64,000 nt of DNA from Sphingopyxis sp. H073 (GCF_001468395.1 NZ_LNSG01000002.1:248001-312000), one strand, 5' to 3'; counted from the stretch's first letter, positions 34,169-43,433 are shown. Notes: generated by a model from the sequence alone, not told the origin. Program-made: numbers and translations.

Positions 34169-36949
34169 ATGATCCGCGCGGCGATCCTGCGATGGATACC
34201 GGTGCTGGCCGCCGGGCTGGCGCTGGCGGGGCTCGTCCCCTCCGGCGCGCATGCCGTCGATACGGCCCAGGTTTCCGCCGCGTGGAGCCCGAACGAGGAC
34301 GATAGCTGGCTGTTCGACTTGCGGTCGGGGCAATACCGGCTCGGCGACGGGGTGCGCGGATATCAGACGCCGCAGGGGATTTGCGTCGACCTGGCCGACA
34401 TGGTGCTCGCGCTCGACCTGCCGGTGCGCGTCGACCGGAAGTTGCGCCGCGCAACCGGGTGGGTGTTCGACGAGCGGCGGAGCCTGACGATCGACCGCGA
34501 GGCGGGCGAGGTGCGCGTCGGGAGCGCGCGCTATCCGCTGGCCGCGACGACGATCCGCGACACCGCGGCAGGGTGGTGCGTCGACCTCGATGCGCTGTCG
34601 AAATGGCTGGGCGTGCCGGTCGCCGCCGATCTGTCGAACGCGGTGCTGCGGATCGAGACGAAGGAAAAGCTGCCCTTCCAGCTCGCCGCCGAACGCCGTG
34701 CGCGCGCGGCGGGGCTGCGGCCGCAGGCGAGTTTCGACCTGGCGAGCCTGCCGCAGGCGACGCGGCCGTACCAGATGTGGGCGACGCCCTCGGTCGATGT
34801 CGTCGCCTCGGCGGGGGTGGTGTCGGACAAGCGCGCGGGCGGGGGTACCTACACGCAGGCGCGTTACGAGATTTTCGCGGCGGGTGAGATCGCCAGGCAC
34901 AGCTTCGACGCGCGGCTGTCGTCGGACGAGAAGGGCGAGCCCGACAGCCTGCGGCTGCGGCTCTATCGCACCGATCCCGAAGGGCGGCTGCTCGGGCCGC
35001 TCAAGGCGACGCATTACGGCGTCGGCGATGTCAGCCTGCTGTCGACGGGGCTCGTCGCGCAAAATGTACCGGGACGCGGCGCGGTGCTCACCAACCGGCC
35101 CGTCGAGCGCCCCGACAGCTTCGACAAGACGAGCTTTCGCGGCGACCTGCCCGCGGGCTGGGACGCCGAACTCTATCGCAACGGGCAATTGCTGGCCTTC
35201 ACGACGCCCGACGGCAACGGCCGCTACGAATTTCTCGACGTGCCGCTGCAATATGGATCGAACCGCTTCGAGATCGTCCTGTACGGGCCGCAGGGGCAGG
35301 TCCGGCGCGAAATCAGGCAGTTGCAGGTCGGGATCGATTCGATTCCGCCGCAGCAGAGCTGGTACTGGGCCGGGATCGCGGAAGAGGACACCGACCTGAT
35401 CGAGTTCCGGCGCCACGGCGGCGCGTTCCGGCGCGGGTGGCGCGGCACGATGGGGATCGAGCGCGGGCTCGACACGCGCACCTCGATCGCCGCCTATGCC
35501 CACAGCCTGATGATCGAGAATGTCCGCCGCACCTACGGCGAACTCGCGCTGCGCCGCGCGATCGGCCCGTCGCTGCTCGAAGTTGCGGGGGCGCACGCCG
35601 ACGACGGCGGGAGTGCGCTGCGCGCGAGCTGGCTCGCCGCCTTCGGCGACACCAATATCCGCGCCGACGCGATGCGCGGCTGGGGCGGCTTCGTGTCGGA
35701 CCGGCTCGCGAACAACGTCACCGGCATCTACCAGATCTCGGTCGAACAGGCGGTGAAGCTGGGGCGAACGGTGCTGCCGCTGCAATTCGAACTCGGCCAG
35801 ATCGACCGGGCGTCGGGCGTTTCGAGCCTCACCGCGTCGGGCCGCGCATCGGCGAGCTTCCGCGCGCTGACCTTCACGGGTCAGCTCGACTGGAGCCGCA
35901 CGCGGACGCCTGGTGGCCCCGACCCGCCCGACAATCTGAGCGCGACGCTGCTCGCCAATGCCCGGATCGGACGCGTCCGCCTGCGCGGCGAGGCGCGTTT
36001 CGCGCTGTCCGGGCAGGAGGCCGACACGCGCATGACCGCGATCGCCGAATGGACGGGGAAGCGCGACGCCGAATGGCGCGCCGAACTCGGCTATGACAAG
36101 GGGCTCGACCGCGTGCGCGTTGGTGCTGGTTATTCGCGCCGTTTCAAACAGTTGCAGCTTTCGGGCTTTGGCGAGATCGCGAGCGACGGATCGGTCGCGG
36201 CGTCGCTGTCGCTCGCCTTCAGCTTCGGACCGCGTCCGGGCGGAAGCGATGGAGGCCGTGGCGGATGGCGCGTGTCGAGCGAGAAGCTCGGCGGCCGCGG
36301 GCAGGTGATGGCCGACGTCTGGATGGACGATAATGGCGATGGCGTTCGCCAGCCGGGCGAAGCCGCGCTCGGCGACGTGCCGCTGACCGCGGGCGGTCAT
36401 TTTATCGCCGCGTCGACCGACAAGGCCGGCCGCGCGATGGTCGACGGGCTCGAACCCTTCCGCCCGGTGATGATCGGGATCGATGCAGGGAGCCTGCCCG
36501 ATCCCTATGTCCAACCCGCCGTCCCCGGCGTCGTCGTGACGCCGCGGCCGGGGGTGGCGACGCGCGTCGCGCTGCCGATGACCGCCGCGGGCGAAATCGA
36601 GGGCGTGCTGGTGCGCGAGGGCGGCAATCCCGTCGAAGGGCTGACGCTCGAGCTGGTCGATGCCGAAGGGCGCGTGCGCGCGACGACCGCGACCGAATTC
36701 GACGGCTATTTCCTGTTCGAAAGCGTCGCTTACGGGCGGTACACGGTTCGCATCGCGAAGGCCTCGGCGAGTGCGTTGCGGCTCGATCCCGCCTTCGTCA
36801 TCGGCGCTGCGCCGGGCAAGGCGAGCCCGCGCGTTCGGCTGGGGACGCTGGCGCTGAAACCATCGCGGCGCGAAGCTGCGGCAACCGTCGCCGCGGAAGA
36901 AGAGGCGAACCGCGCGCGCGGGCCGCCGGGCGCGAGCGGCGTACCGTGA
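34169..36949 (+). CDS. Usher-like outer-membrane protein with C-terminal Cna-B/SdrD-type domains
   Basis: The 926-residue protein has a signal peptide (about 1-29) and an N-terminal domain with paired Cys segments (GICVDLADMVL, GWCVDLDALSKWLG). A central part, about 260-400, has LPAGWDAELYRNGQLLAF and VPLQYGSNRFEIVLYGPQGQ, typical of usher plug/barrel regions. A long beta-rich barrel follows. From about residue 705 there is a WMDDNGDGVRQPGEAALGDV domain of SdrD-B or carboxypeptidase-regulatory type, then GEIEGVLVREGGNPVEGLTL. It is not a classical FimD; an alternative usher is inferred from order and motifs. A long open frame antisense to it is an artefact. Confidence 0.75.
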   Translation: MIRAAILRWIPVLAAGLALAGLVPSGAHAVDTAQVSAAWSPNEDDSWLFDLRSGQYRLGDGVRGYQTPQGICVDLADMVLALDLPVRVDRKLRRATGWVFDERRSLTIDREAGEVRVGSARYPLAATTIRDTAAGWCVDLDALSKWLGVPVAADLSNAVLRIETKEKLPFQLAAERRARAAGLRPQASFDLASLPQATRPYQMWATPSVDVVASAGVVSDKRAGGGTYTQARYEIFAAGEIARHSFDARLSSDEKGEPDSLRLRLYRTDPEGRLLGPLKATHYGVGDVSLLSTGLVAQNVPGRGAVLTNRPVERPDSFDKTSFRGDLPAGWDAELYRNGQLLAFTTPDGNGRYEFLDVPLQYGSNRFEIVLYGPQGQVRREIRQLQVGIDSIPPQQSWYWAGIAEEDTDLIEFRRHGGAFRRGWRGTMGIERGLDTRTSIAAYAHSLMIENVRRTYGELALRRAIGPSLLEVAGAHADDGGSALRASWLAAFGDTNIRADAMRGWGGFVSDRLANNVTGIYQISVEQAVKLGRTVLPLQFELGQIDRASGVSSLTASGRASASFRALTFTGQLDWSRTRTPGGPDPPDNLSATLLANARIGRVRLRGEARFALSGQEADTRMTAIAEWTGKRDAEWRAELGYDKGLDRVRVGAGYSRRFKQLQLSGFGEIASDGSVAASLSLAFSFGPRPGGSDGGRGGWRVSSEKLGGRGQVMADVWMDDNGDGVRQPGEAALGDVPLTAGGHFIAASTDKAGRAMVDGLEPFRPVMIGIDAGSLPDPYVQPAVPGVVVTPRPGVATRVALPMTAAGEIEGVLVREGGNPVEGLTLELVDAEGRVRATTATEFDGYFLFESVAYGRYTVRIAKASASALRLDPAFVIGAAPGKASPRVRLGTLALKPSRREAAATVAAEEEANRARGPPGASGVP

Positions 36950-37007
36950 AGCCCGGAGCGGATGGGAATGGGCGGGTTAGGGGTCGTTTCCAGACCGTCC
37001 CCTATTT

Positions 37008-37090
37008 CCGTTCGCATCGAGCGAAGTCGAGACACCCATCGAAGCCGCGCCTGGATCGAGGGGCACCTCGACTTCGCTCGATGCGAACGG
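37008..37090. repeat. Perfect 24-bp inverted repeat
   Basis: Arms 37008-37031 and 37067-37090 are exact complements (core TTCGCATCGAGCGAAGTCGA) with a 35-base spacer. It lies about 60 bp after the usher-like gene. Confidence 0.85.
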
Positions 37091-37165
37091 GGTCGGTTAG
37101 GGCCGCAATCGGTCGGTAGCCGTCATAAGCTTCCGATCGACGACAAATGACGGGATAGGGGTGGC

Positions 37166-37373
37166 GAGCGGTCACAGCCCGTCACCCCTCGTCACCCCGG
37201 ACTTGATCCGGGGTCCAGAGGGCGAGGGTGGCCATGGATCCCGGATCAAGTCCGGGATGACGGAGAAGGAATGTCTGAATTGGGGTGGATTCCAGACCTT
37301 CGTCACCCCGGACTTGATCCGGGGTCCACGACTTCAACGCCGCGATGGATCCCGGATCAAGTCCGGGATGACG
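37166..37373. repeat. Tandem pair of dispersed REP-like units
   Basis: The first unit (about 37166-37288) is nearly identical to 29388-29510. The second (37301-37373) shares the same arms but a different loop. Each unit is a palindrome of GTCACCCCGGACTTGATCC with GGATCAAGTCCGGGATGAC. Confidence 0.88.
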
Positions 37374-37415
37374 AAGTGGGAATGTCTAAATTGGGGGGGG
37401 CGGTCGCCCCAAGCT

Positions 37416-37518
37416 CGTCATGCTGAACTTGTTTCAGCATCCATGGCCGGGCCTTGCATCCGGCGCCGCGCCGAAGGAAACGGCAGACCATGGACCCTGA
37501 AACAAGTTCAGGGTGACG
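37416..37518. repeat. Third palindromic unit with a GAACTTGTTTCAG core
   Basis: Arms 37416-37446 and 37488-37518 are imperfect complements (TGCTGAACTTGTTTCAGCAT and CCTGAAACAAGTTCAGGG cores). The layout copies the neighbouring units but the sequence differs, so this is a second REP family. Confidence 0.8.
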
Positions 37519-37698
37519 ATGCAGGATAGGTCCGCTTCCGGTCGTTAGCGGTCATCGAACCCGGATCGGCGGGGACTTTCCGACGCGGGGGCGTGATCGG
37601 GCGGGCTGCGGCACCCGAATGTGCGCGCGTTAACCAGTTTTTATCCATGTTCGGCGCAGAGCGGACCGCAGCAAGTATTTGCCTGTGGGGGACTCTTG

Positions 37699-39234
37699 AT
37701 GACCGACGCCCAAGTGCCGAGCAACCGCCCGACGAGTGCCGATGTCGCCATTATCGGCGCCGGGCCCGCGGGGCTGACGGCCGCCTATCTGCTGACCAAG
37801 GAAGGTTACAAGGTGACGGTGATCGAAAAGGATCCCGTTTACGTCGGCGGCATCAGCCGCACGGTCGAGCATGAAGGCTTTCGCTTCGACATCGGCGGCC
37901 ACCGCTTCTTTTCGAAGGCGCAGGAAGTCGTCGACCTGTGGAACGAGATTCTGCCCGACGATTTCATCCAGCGTCCGCGGATGAGCCGCATCTATTATGA
38001 GGGAAAATTCTACAGCTATCCGCTGCGCGCGTTCGAGGCGCTGTGGAACCTCGGGATTTTCCGGTCGACCTTGTGCATGGTGAGCTATGCCAAGGCGAAG
38101 CTGCTGCCGAACAAGACGGTGCGCAGCTTCGAGGACTGGACGGTCAACCAGTTCGGACACAAGCTCTATTCGATCTTCTTCAAGACCTATACCGAGAAGG
38201 TGTGGGGGATGCCGTGCGACGAAATGTCGGCGGACTGGGCGGCACAGCGGATCAAGGGGCTTTCGCTCGGCGGCGCGGTGATCGACGGACTGAAGCGCAG
38301 CCTCGGGCTCAATAAAAAGCCGAATGACGGCATGGCGACCAAGACCCTGCTCGAAACCTTCCGCTATCCGCGCCTCGGGCCCGGCATGATGTGGGAGGCG
38401 GCGGCGGGCAAGGTGCGCGCGGGCGGCAACCATGTGCTGATGGGCCACAGCTTCAAGCAGTTGACGCAGGATCAGGTGTCGGGCCGCTGGCGGCTGACCG
38501 CGACCGGCCCCGACGGCGACGTCGTGATCGATGCGGCGCATGTGATCAGCTCGGCACCGATGCGCGAGCTTGCGGCGCGTATCCATCCGCTGCCGGCGTG
38601 TGCGCTGACCGCGGCGCCGAAGCTCAAATATCGCGACTTCCTGACCGTGGCGCTCAAGATCCGGTCGGAGGATCTGTTCCCCGACAACTGGATCTATATC
38701 CACGACAGCAAGGTGAAGGTCGGTCGCGTCCAGAATTTCCGCAGCTGGTCGCCCGAAATGGTACCCGATCCCGACCTTGCATGCGTCGGTCTCGAATATT
38801 TCTGCTTCGAGGGCGACGGGCTGTGGTCGTCGAGCGACGCGGATCTGGTCAAGCTTGCGACCGACGAAATGGCGATCCTCGGCCTGTGCGATCCGAAGGA
38901 TGTCGTGGGCGGCGCCGTGGTGCGGCAGGAAAAGGCCTATCCGGTCTATGACGACGATTATGCGGCGCATGTCGCGTCGATGCGCGACGAACTCGAAGCG
39001 CGTTATCCGACGCTGCACATGGTCGGCCGCAACGGCATGCACCGTTACAACAACCAGGATCATGCGATGATGACCGCGATGCTGTCGGTGCGCAACATCG
39101 TCGCCGGCGCGCGTGTTTACGACATCTGGGGTGTCAACGAGGACGCCGAATATCACGAGAGCGGCAGCGAGGGCGAACAGGCCGCGCTGGCGTCGGTTCG
39201 CGAGGTTCCGTCGCGCGTCGACAAGGCCGCCTGA
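37699..39234 (+). CDS. FAD-dependent oxidoreductase, UDP-galactopyranose mutase / amine oxidase-like
   Basis: The 511-residue protein has an N-terminal FAD-binding motif [17 protein letters not shown] (about 17-33). [24 protein letters not shown] follows, the pattern shared by UDP-galactopyranose mutases and related protoporphyrinogen-oxidase-like enzymes. [19 protein letters not shown] resembles the mutase substrate loop. A C-terminal FAD segment ends in [18 protein letters not shown] 37699 is chosen by homology. A GtrA gene and an STT3-like gene follow, so a role in sugar or lipid-linked glycan modification is plausible. The reaction is not proven. Confidence 0.8.
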   Translation: MTDAQVPSNRPTSADVAIIGAGPAGLTAAYLLTKEGYKVTVIEKDPVYVGGISRTVEHEGFRFDIGGHRFFSKAQEVVDLWNEILPDDFIQRPRMSRIYYEGKFYSYPLRAFEALWNLGIFRSTLCMVSYAKAKLLPNKTVRSFEDWTVNQFGHKLYSIFFKTYTEKVWGMPCDEMSADWAAQRIKGLSLGGAVIDGLKRSLGLNKKPNDGMATKTLLETFRYPRLGPGMMWEAAAGKVRAGGNHVLMGHSFKQLTQDQVSGRWRLTATGPDGDVVIDAAHVISSAPMRELAARIHPLPACALTAAPKLKYRDFLTVALKIRSEDLFPDNWIYIHDSKVKVGRVQNFRSWSPEMVPDPDLACVGLEYFCFEGDGLWSSSDADLVKLATDEMAILGLCDPKDVVGGAVVRQEKAYPVYDDDYAAHVASMRDELEARYPTLHMVGRNGMHRYNNQDHAMMTAMLSVRNIVAGARVYDIWGVNEDAEYHESGSEGEQAALASVREVPSRVDKAA

Positions 39235-39257
39235 GCAGCGCGCGGGGCGTCACGGCG

Positions 39258-39692
39258 ATGATGCGCACCCTCCGGACCCTGATCGCGACGGTTCGCCGCG
39301 GCGAGATCCGCTGGCTGAACTATCTGCTCGCGAGCGGTTTCGCGCTCGGCAGCGACGCGGGGCTGTTCCTGGTGCTGCTCGACGCCGGGCTGCCGCCGAT
39401 GGCGGCGTCGGCGGTTGGTTATTGCGCGGGTATCCTCGTTCACTGGCTGATTTCGAGCCGCCTCGTCTTCGCCGACGGCGCCGCCGAGCGCGGCACGGGC
39501 GAGCGCCACCGTCAGAAGCTGCTCTTCGTCGGGTCGGCGCTGGTCGGGCTGGCGATCACGACCGCGATCGTCGGGGTCGGCACCGCGATGGGGCTCGACC
39601 CGCGGCTTGCGAAGCTTGCGGCGATCCTTGTCAGCTTCCAGACCACCTATCTGCTTCGCCGCCATATCGTTTTCCGGGCCGCCGCGGCATGA
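39258..39692 (+). CDS. GtrA-family membrane protein
   Basis: The 144-residue protein has four membrane segments and matches the GtrA/DPMS family. IRWLNYLLASGFALGSDAGLF and ASAVGYCAGILVHWLISSRLVF are the conserved parts, with a basic RRHIVF end. GtrA proteins are thought to flip polyprenyl-phosphate sugars for O-antigen or wall modification. It lies 23 bp after the flavoprotein gene and its stop overlaps the next ATG, which indicates tight coupling. Confidence 0.85.
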   Translation: MMRTLRTLIATVRRGEIRWLNYLLASGFALGSDAGLFLVLLDAGLPPMAASAVGYCAGILVHWLISSRLVFADGAAERGTGERHRQKLLFVGSALVGLAITTAIVGVGTAMGLDPRLAKLAAILVSFQTTYLLRRHIVFRAAAA

Positions 39693-41551
39693 GCACCGCC
39701 GCGCGTCCCTTCGCGGAGGGCGCCGCCGCGACCGACGGCGCGCCCGAATCGGTGGCGGGAGGCTTTTCGCCCTGGTTCACGCCGCTGCGAATCGCGCTGA
39801 TCGTGTGGACCGCGATGAGCATCGTCGCGGTGATCGCGCAGTGGCACGCGATCCAGATCCTCGAACTCAGCGACACCGACGACGCGATGCGCATGGCGCA
39901 GGTGCGCGATCTGCTCGCCGGGCAGGGTTGGTGGGATCTCACCCAATATCGTGTCAATCCGGCGGGCGGCGGGGTGTTGATGCACTGGTCGCGGATCGTC
40001 GATGCGCCGATCGCGCTCGGCATCTGGTTGCTGAAGCCGCTACTCGGGCAGGCGCTGGCGGAGAAGGTGGTGATGACGGTCTGGCCGCCGCTGCTCGGCG
40101 CTGCGCTCAGCGTCGCCTGCGCGCTCGGCTACCGGAATTTGCCCGACAAGCGCATCGCCTATGTCGCGCCGCTCTATCTTGTCACCGCGGGTTTCATCGT
40201 CGTGCAGCTGCGCCCGCTGCGCGTCGACCATCATGGCTGGCAGATTTTCCTCGCGATGCTGATCCTGTGGCAGGCGCTGCGTCCGGCGAGCCGGCAGGCA
40301 GGGCTGATCGCCGGGGCGTGCGGCGCGGTGCTGCTCGCGATCTCGATCGAGGGGCTGCCCGTCGTCGCGCTGTTCGCGGGGCTTTGCGCGCTGCGCTGGG
40401 CGCTGCACGCGCGCGCCGACGATCGCGCGCGCCTGACCGGCTATATGGCAGGCCTCGCGGGCGGGGCGCTATTCTTCCAGTTTCTGACGCGCGGGCCGAT
40501 GGGATTGGTCGGACGCTGGTGCGATTCGCTGTCGGCGCCCTATCTCGGCGCCTTCGCCGTCGCAGCCGTCGCGGTGCTGGCGATTGCGGCGGTCGATCCG
40601 GCGCGGCGCTGGGTGCGCTTCGCGGCGCTCGGCGGCGCGGGGGTGCTCGCGGCCGCGGCGCTGGTGGCGATCGAACCGCTGTGCGCGGCCGGACCCTTTG
40701 CGACGCTCGACCCGATCGTCGTCCATTACTGGTATCGCAACGTCCTCGAGGGCCAGCCGGTCTGGGCCTCGCCGCCGCATTCGGTCTTTTTCGTCGTCGT
40801 GCCGTGGCTCATCGGGCTCATCGGATCGCTGTTTGCCTGGCGCGCCGGCAAGACGGCCGAGGACCGCCGCGCGTGGACGACGGTGATCGTCGCGCTGGCC
40901 GGCGCGTCGGCGTTGTCGCTGCTCGTGCTGCGCAGCGCCGGGACCGCGCATCTGTTCGCGATTCCGGGTTCGGCGTGGCTTGGCCTTCGCGGCTGGCTGC
41001 GCGCGCGGCAGATCGCGGCGCTGCTGCCGCGCGTGATCGCGTCGGCGCTCGCGGCGCTGACGCTGCCGATGCTCGGCAGCCTTGCGGTCGCCGGGCTCGC
41101 GGGGCTTGTTTTCCCGGCGGTCAAGGCCGATCCGCGCGCGGTCGACGCGTCGGTGGCGAAGCGGACGTGCGTCGATCCGCCGACGATCGCGGCGCTCAAC
41201 CATATGCCGAAGGCGACGCTGCTCACCCCGATCGACCTCGGCGCGCCGCTGATCTTCTGGACGCACCATGCGATGGTCGCGACCCCGCATCACCGCAACA
41301 AGGAGGCGATGGCCGACACGCTGCGCGTCTTCACCGGCGATCCGGCGAAGGCCGAGGCGCTGGTCCGCAAGCAGCAGGCGAGCCTGATCGTCTATTGCGC
41401 CGGGGCGAATGATTTCACGCGCTACCGGCGCGAGGCGAAGCAGGGGCTGGCGGCGCAGCTTTATGCGGGGAAGGCGCCGGGCTGGCTCGAACCCGTCGCG
41501 ATGCCCGCGGGCAGCAGCCTGGCGGTCTGGCGGGTGAAGCCGGCGTCCTGA
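39689..41551 (+). CDS. STT3/GT-C-like multispanning membrane protein
   Basis: The 620-residue protein has about 11-13 hydrophobic segments. The first external loop holds an acidic motif SDTDDAMR (62-68) in ILELSDTDDAMRMAQVRDLL. A later loop has LRPLRVDHHGWQ (D180, H181, H182). This pairing is typical of STT3/AglB/PglB-type GT-C enzymes and related lipid-linked-sugar glycosyltransferases. No large WWD-type periplasmic domain is evident; the C-terminal 120 residues are only a small soluble part. The ATG overlaps the GtrA stop. Donor and acceptor are unknown. Confidence 0.72.
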   Translation: MSTAARPFAEGAAATDGAPESVAGGFSPWFTPLRIALIVWTAMSIVAVIAQWHAIQILELSDTDDAMRMAQVRDLLAGQGWWDLTQYRVNPAGGGVLMHWSRIVDAPIALGIWLLKPLLGQALAEKVVMTVWPPLLGAALSVACALGYRNLPDKRIAYVAPLYLVTAGFIVVQLRPLRVDHHGWQIFLAMLILWQALRPASRQAGLIAGACGAVLLAISIEGLPVVALFAGLCALRWALHARADDRARLTGYMAGLAGGALFFQFLTRGPMGLVGRWCDSLSAPYLGAFAVAAVAVLAIAAVDPARRWVRFAALGGAGVLAAAALVAIEPLCAAGPFATLDPIVVHYWYRNVLEGQPVWASPPHSVFFVVVPWLIGLIGSLFAWRAGKTAEDRRAWTTVIVALAGASALSLLVLRSAGTAHLFAIPGSAWLGLRGWLRARQIAALLPRVIASALAALTLPMLGSLAVAGLAGLVFPAVKADPRAVDASVAKRTCVDPPTIAALNHMPKATLLTPIDLGAPLIFWTHHAMVATPHHRNKEAMADTLRVFTGDPAKAEALVRKQQASLIVYCAGANDFTRYRREAKQGLAAQLYAGKAPGWLEPVAMPAGSSLAVWRVKPAS

Positions 41552-41555
41552 CGGG

Positions 41556-42059
41556 TCAGGCGGGGCGGAACCCCAGCGCCGCGCCGTTCATGCAATAGCG
41601 CTTGCCGGTCGGCTTCGGCCCGTCGTTGAAGACATGGCCGAGATGGCCGCCGCAGCGGCGGCAATGCACCTCGGTCCTGGGATAGCCGAGCTCATAGTCG
41701 GTCGAGGTCGCGATGGCGCCCTTCAGCGGCGCATAGAAGCTCGGCCAGCCGGTGCCGCTGTCATATTTGGTCTGGCTCGCATAGAGCGGCAGCGCGCAGC
41801 CCGCGCAGACGAAGGTGCCGCGGCGATGCTCCGTGTTGAGCGCGCTGGTGAAGGGACGCTCGGTCGCCGCCTCGCGCAGGACGCGAAACTGCATCGGGGT
41901 CAGTCGCTTCGCCCATTCTGCGTCGGTCAGCCGCCAGCCGGGTTCGGCGAGCGGGCGCTTGCCGGGCTTGGCGAACAGCATCGGCGCGGCGATCAGCGCG
42001 CCGCCGAGTGCGAGGCCGGACAGGATATAGCGGCGTTCGATCATATCGGGCTTCCTCAT
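41556..42059 (-). CDS. msrB: Peptide-methionine (R)-S-oxide reductase MsrB, exported form
   Basis: The 167-residue protein carries an N-terminal export signal with a twin arginine (ERRYILSGLALGGAL, 8-22). The MsrB domain follows. Zinc cysteines are Cys85/Cys88 (CAGC) and Cys133/Cys136 (CRRC). The catalytic Cys156 is in RYCMNGAALGF, and SGTGWPSFY is conserved. It would repair methionine-R-sulfoxide in periplasmic proteins. A start at the Met6 codon is also possible. Tat export is inference from the RR motif. Confidence 0.9.
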   Translation of the reverse strand: MRKPDMIERRYILSGLALGGALIAAPMLFAKPGKRPLAEPGWRLTDAEWAKRLTPMQFRVLREAATERPFTSALNTEHRRGTFVCAGCALPLYASQTKYDSGTGWPSFYAPLKGAIATSTDYELGYPRTEVHCRRCGGHLGHVFNDGPKPTGKRYCMNGAALGFRPA

Positions 42060-42102
42060 GACCGGGATACGCGGCGAGGCTGCGCCCGGTTACGCCCGGC
42101 TG

Positions 42103-43359
42103 TCAATATTGCTCGAGCTCGACCTGCAGGTGGCGATAGCCGTGGACGAAGCAGGCGTTGACGCGCTCGGGCTCGCCGATGACATTCACGCGCAGGCGGC
42201 GCTTCTGCATTTCGGAGATCAAGGTCGTGAGCTGCAACTCGGCGACCCGCGCGCCGACGCAGCGGTGGATGCCATAGCCGAAGGCGAGGTGGCGGCGCGC
42301 ATTCTCGCGGTCGACGATGATCCGGTCGCCGTCGGGGAATATCTCTTCGTCGCGGTTCGCCGAAGCGTACCAGAGCGCGAGCTTGTCGCGCTTCTTGATC
42401 TGGTGGCCGAACAGCTCGGTATCCTCGGTCGCGGTGCGGCGCATGTGCGCGAGCGGGGTCTGCCAGCGGATGATCTCGTGCATCGCGTTGACCGCGAGGT
42501 CGGGGTCGTGATTCGCCTCGAGCTTCGCGCGTTCCTCCGGGAAACAGTGGAGACCATAGGCATAGGCCGACATCGAATTGCGCGTCGTGTCGTTGCCGCC
42601 GACGATGAGCAGGATGAGATTCCCCATGAACTCATTCTCGCTCATATGCTTCATCGCGTCGGACTGCAGCATGATCGAGATGAGGTCGTGCTTCCCGGGG
42701 TTCTGCGCTTTGCGGTCCCACAATTGCTTGAATGCGCCGCCCATCTCGAACGCCACGGCGAGGCGCGCGTGGCGTTCCTCGACGGTGCTGAAGCTTTCGA
42801 TGTCGCCGAGCGCATCGGACCAGCGGGTGAGGTTGTGGCGGTCCTCCCACGGGAAGTCGAACAGGATCGCGAGCATGTCGGTGGTGAGTTCGATCGAGAC
42901 TTTCTCGACCCAGTCGAAAGGCTTGCCGACCGGCAGCGTGTCGATCAGCGCCGCGGTGCGCGCCTGGGTGTCGGCGCGCATCCGCTCGATCTCCGACGGG
43001 CCGAAGGCGGGGGCGACGGTGCGGCGCTGCGCGGTGTGCTGCGGCGGGTCCATCGCGATGAACATCGGCATCGGCACATCGCCTTCCTGCAGATGATCGA
43101 TGCCGTCGCCGGCGACGGTGATCCCGCCATATTCCCACGACGAAGAGAATATCTTGGGCAGCGCCTCGATATGCTGGATCGGCTTGTAGGTCGTCACCGA
43201 CCAATAGGGACCGAACTTCGAATCCTCGCAATAATAGATCGGCGATTCGGCGCGCAGCTGGCGCATCGGTTCCTGCCAGACATCGTTACGCCACAGCTCG
43301 GCGCGGCTGAGGTCGAGCGGATTGACGGTTTCGGATGCGGGGCGGATCTGGGTGGCCAT
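42103..43359 (-). CDS. Cytochrome P450, CYP153-like
   Basis: The 418-residue P450 has the I-helix segment LLIVGGNDTTRNSMS (251-264) and the ExxR Glu295/Arg298 in EIIRWQTPL. The haem-ligand Cys367 lies in HLAFGYGIHRCVGARVAELQL. MFIAMDPPQH and FGPYWSVT closely resemble CYP153 alkane omega-hydroxylases. ATG 43359 is chosen because homology starts there. No ferredoxin or ferredoxin reductase gene is adjacent, so redox partners must come from elsewhere. CYP153 and its terminal-alkane chemistry are assigned from motifs only. Confidence 0.87.
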   Translation of the reverse strand: MATQIRPASETVNPLDLSRAELWRNDVWQEPMRQLRAESPIYYCEDSKFGPYWSVTTYKPIQHIEALPKIFSSSWEYGGITVAGDGIDHLQEGDVPMPMFIAMDPPQHTAQRRTVAPAFGPSEIERMRADTQARTAALIDTLPVGKPFDWVEKVSIELTTDMLAILFDFPWEDRHNLTRWSDALGDIESFSTVEERHARLAVAFEMGGAFKQLWDRKAQNPGKHDLISIMLQSDAMKHMSENEFMGNLILLIVGGNDTTRNSMSAYAYGLHCFPEERAKLEANHDPDLAVNAMHEIIRWQTPLAHMRRTATEDTELFGHQIKKRDKLALWYASANRDEEIFPDGDRIIVDRENARRHLAFGYGIHRCVGARVAELQLTTLISEMQKRRLRVNVIGEPERVNACFVHGYRHLQVELEQY

Positions 43360-43404
43360 AGGGGGTCGCTCCTCTCTGGGCCGTCTCCGCGGCCGATTCA
43401 GTTG

Positions 43405-43433
43405 CAGAATGCCACTATTTACAACTTTGTCAA
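43405..43433 (-). promoter_or_regulatory. Candidate promoter for the P450 gene
   Basis: On the minus strand a perfect TTGACA (43428-43433) is followed after 17 bases by ATTCTG (43405-43410). It lies about 50 bp upstream of the P450 ATG. The -10 is poor, so confidence is low. Confidence 0.4.

Larger units (their letters stand above)
36950..37698. other. Repeat-rich intergenic block
   Basis: This 749-bp stretch holds no convincing gene. From left to right it has a perfect 24-bp inverted repeat (37008-37031 with 37067-37090), two copies of the CCGGACTTGATCCGGGG palindrome (arms 37190-37216/37236-37262 and 37301-37327/37347-37373), and a third palindrome of different core (37416-37446 with 37488-37518). 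The last 180 bp should hold the promoter of the flavoprotein gene, but none was identified. Confidence 0.75.

Noticed and set aside
33191..36514. A 1107-codon open frame on the minus strand opposite the usher-like gene
   Set aside because: Long antisense frames are common in this high-GC sequence; the product is an Arg/Pro-rich low-complexity string, and the plus-strand gene has a signal peptide and domains.
37185..37518. CRISPR array
   Set aside because: The repeats are long palindromes of variable spacing and sequence, without constant-length unique spacers or cas genes.
37161..37529. A 122-codon frame in the repeat block
   Set aside because: It reads through three palindromic units (repeated ITPDLIRGP-type translation), which is the mark of REP sequence and not of a gene.
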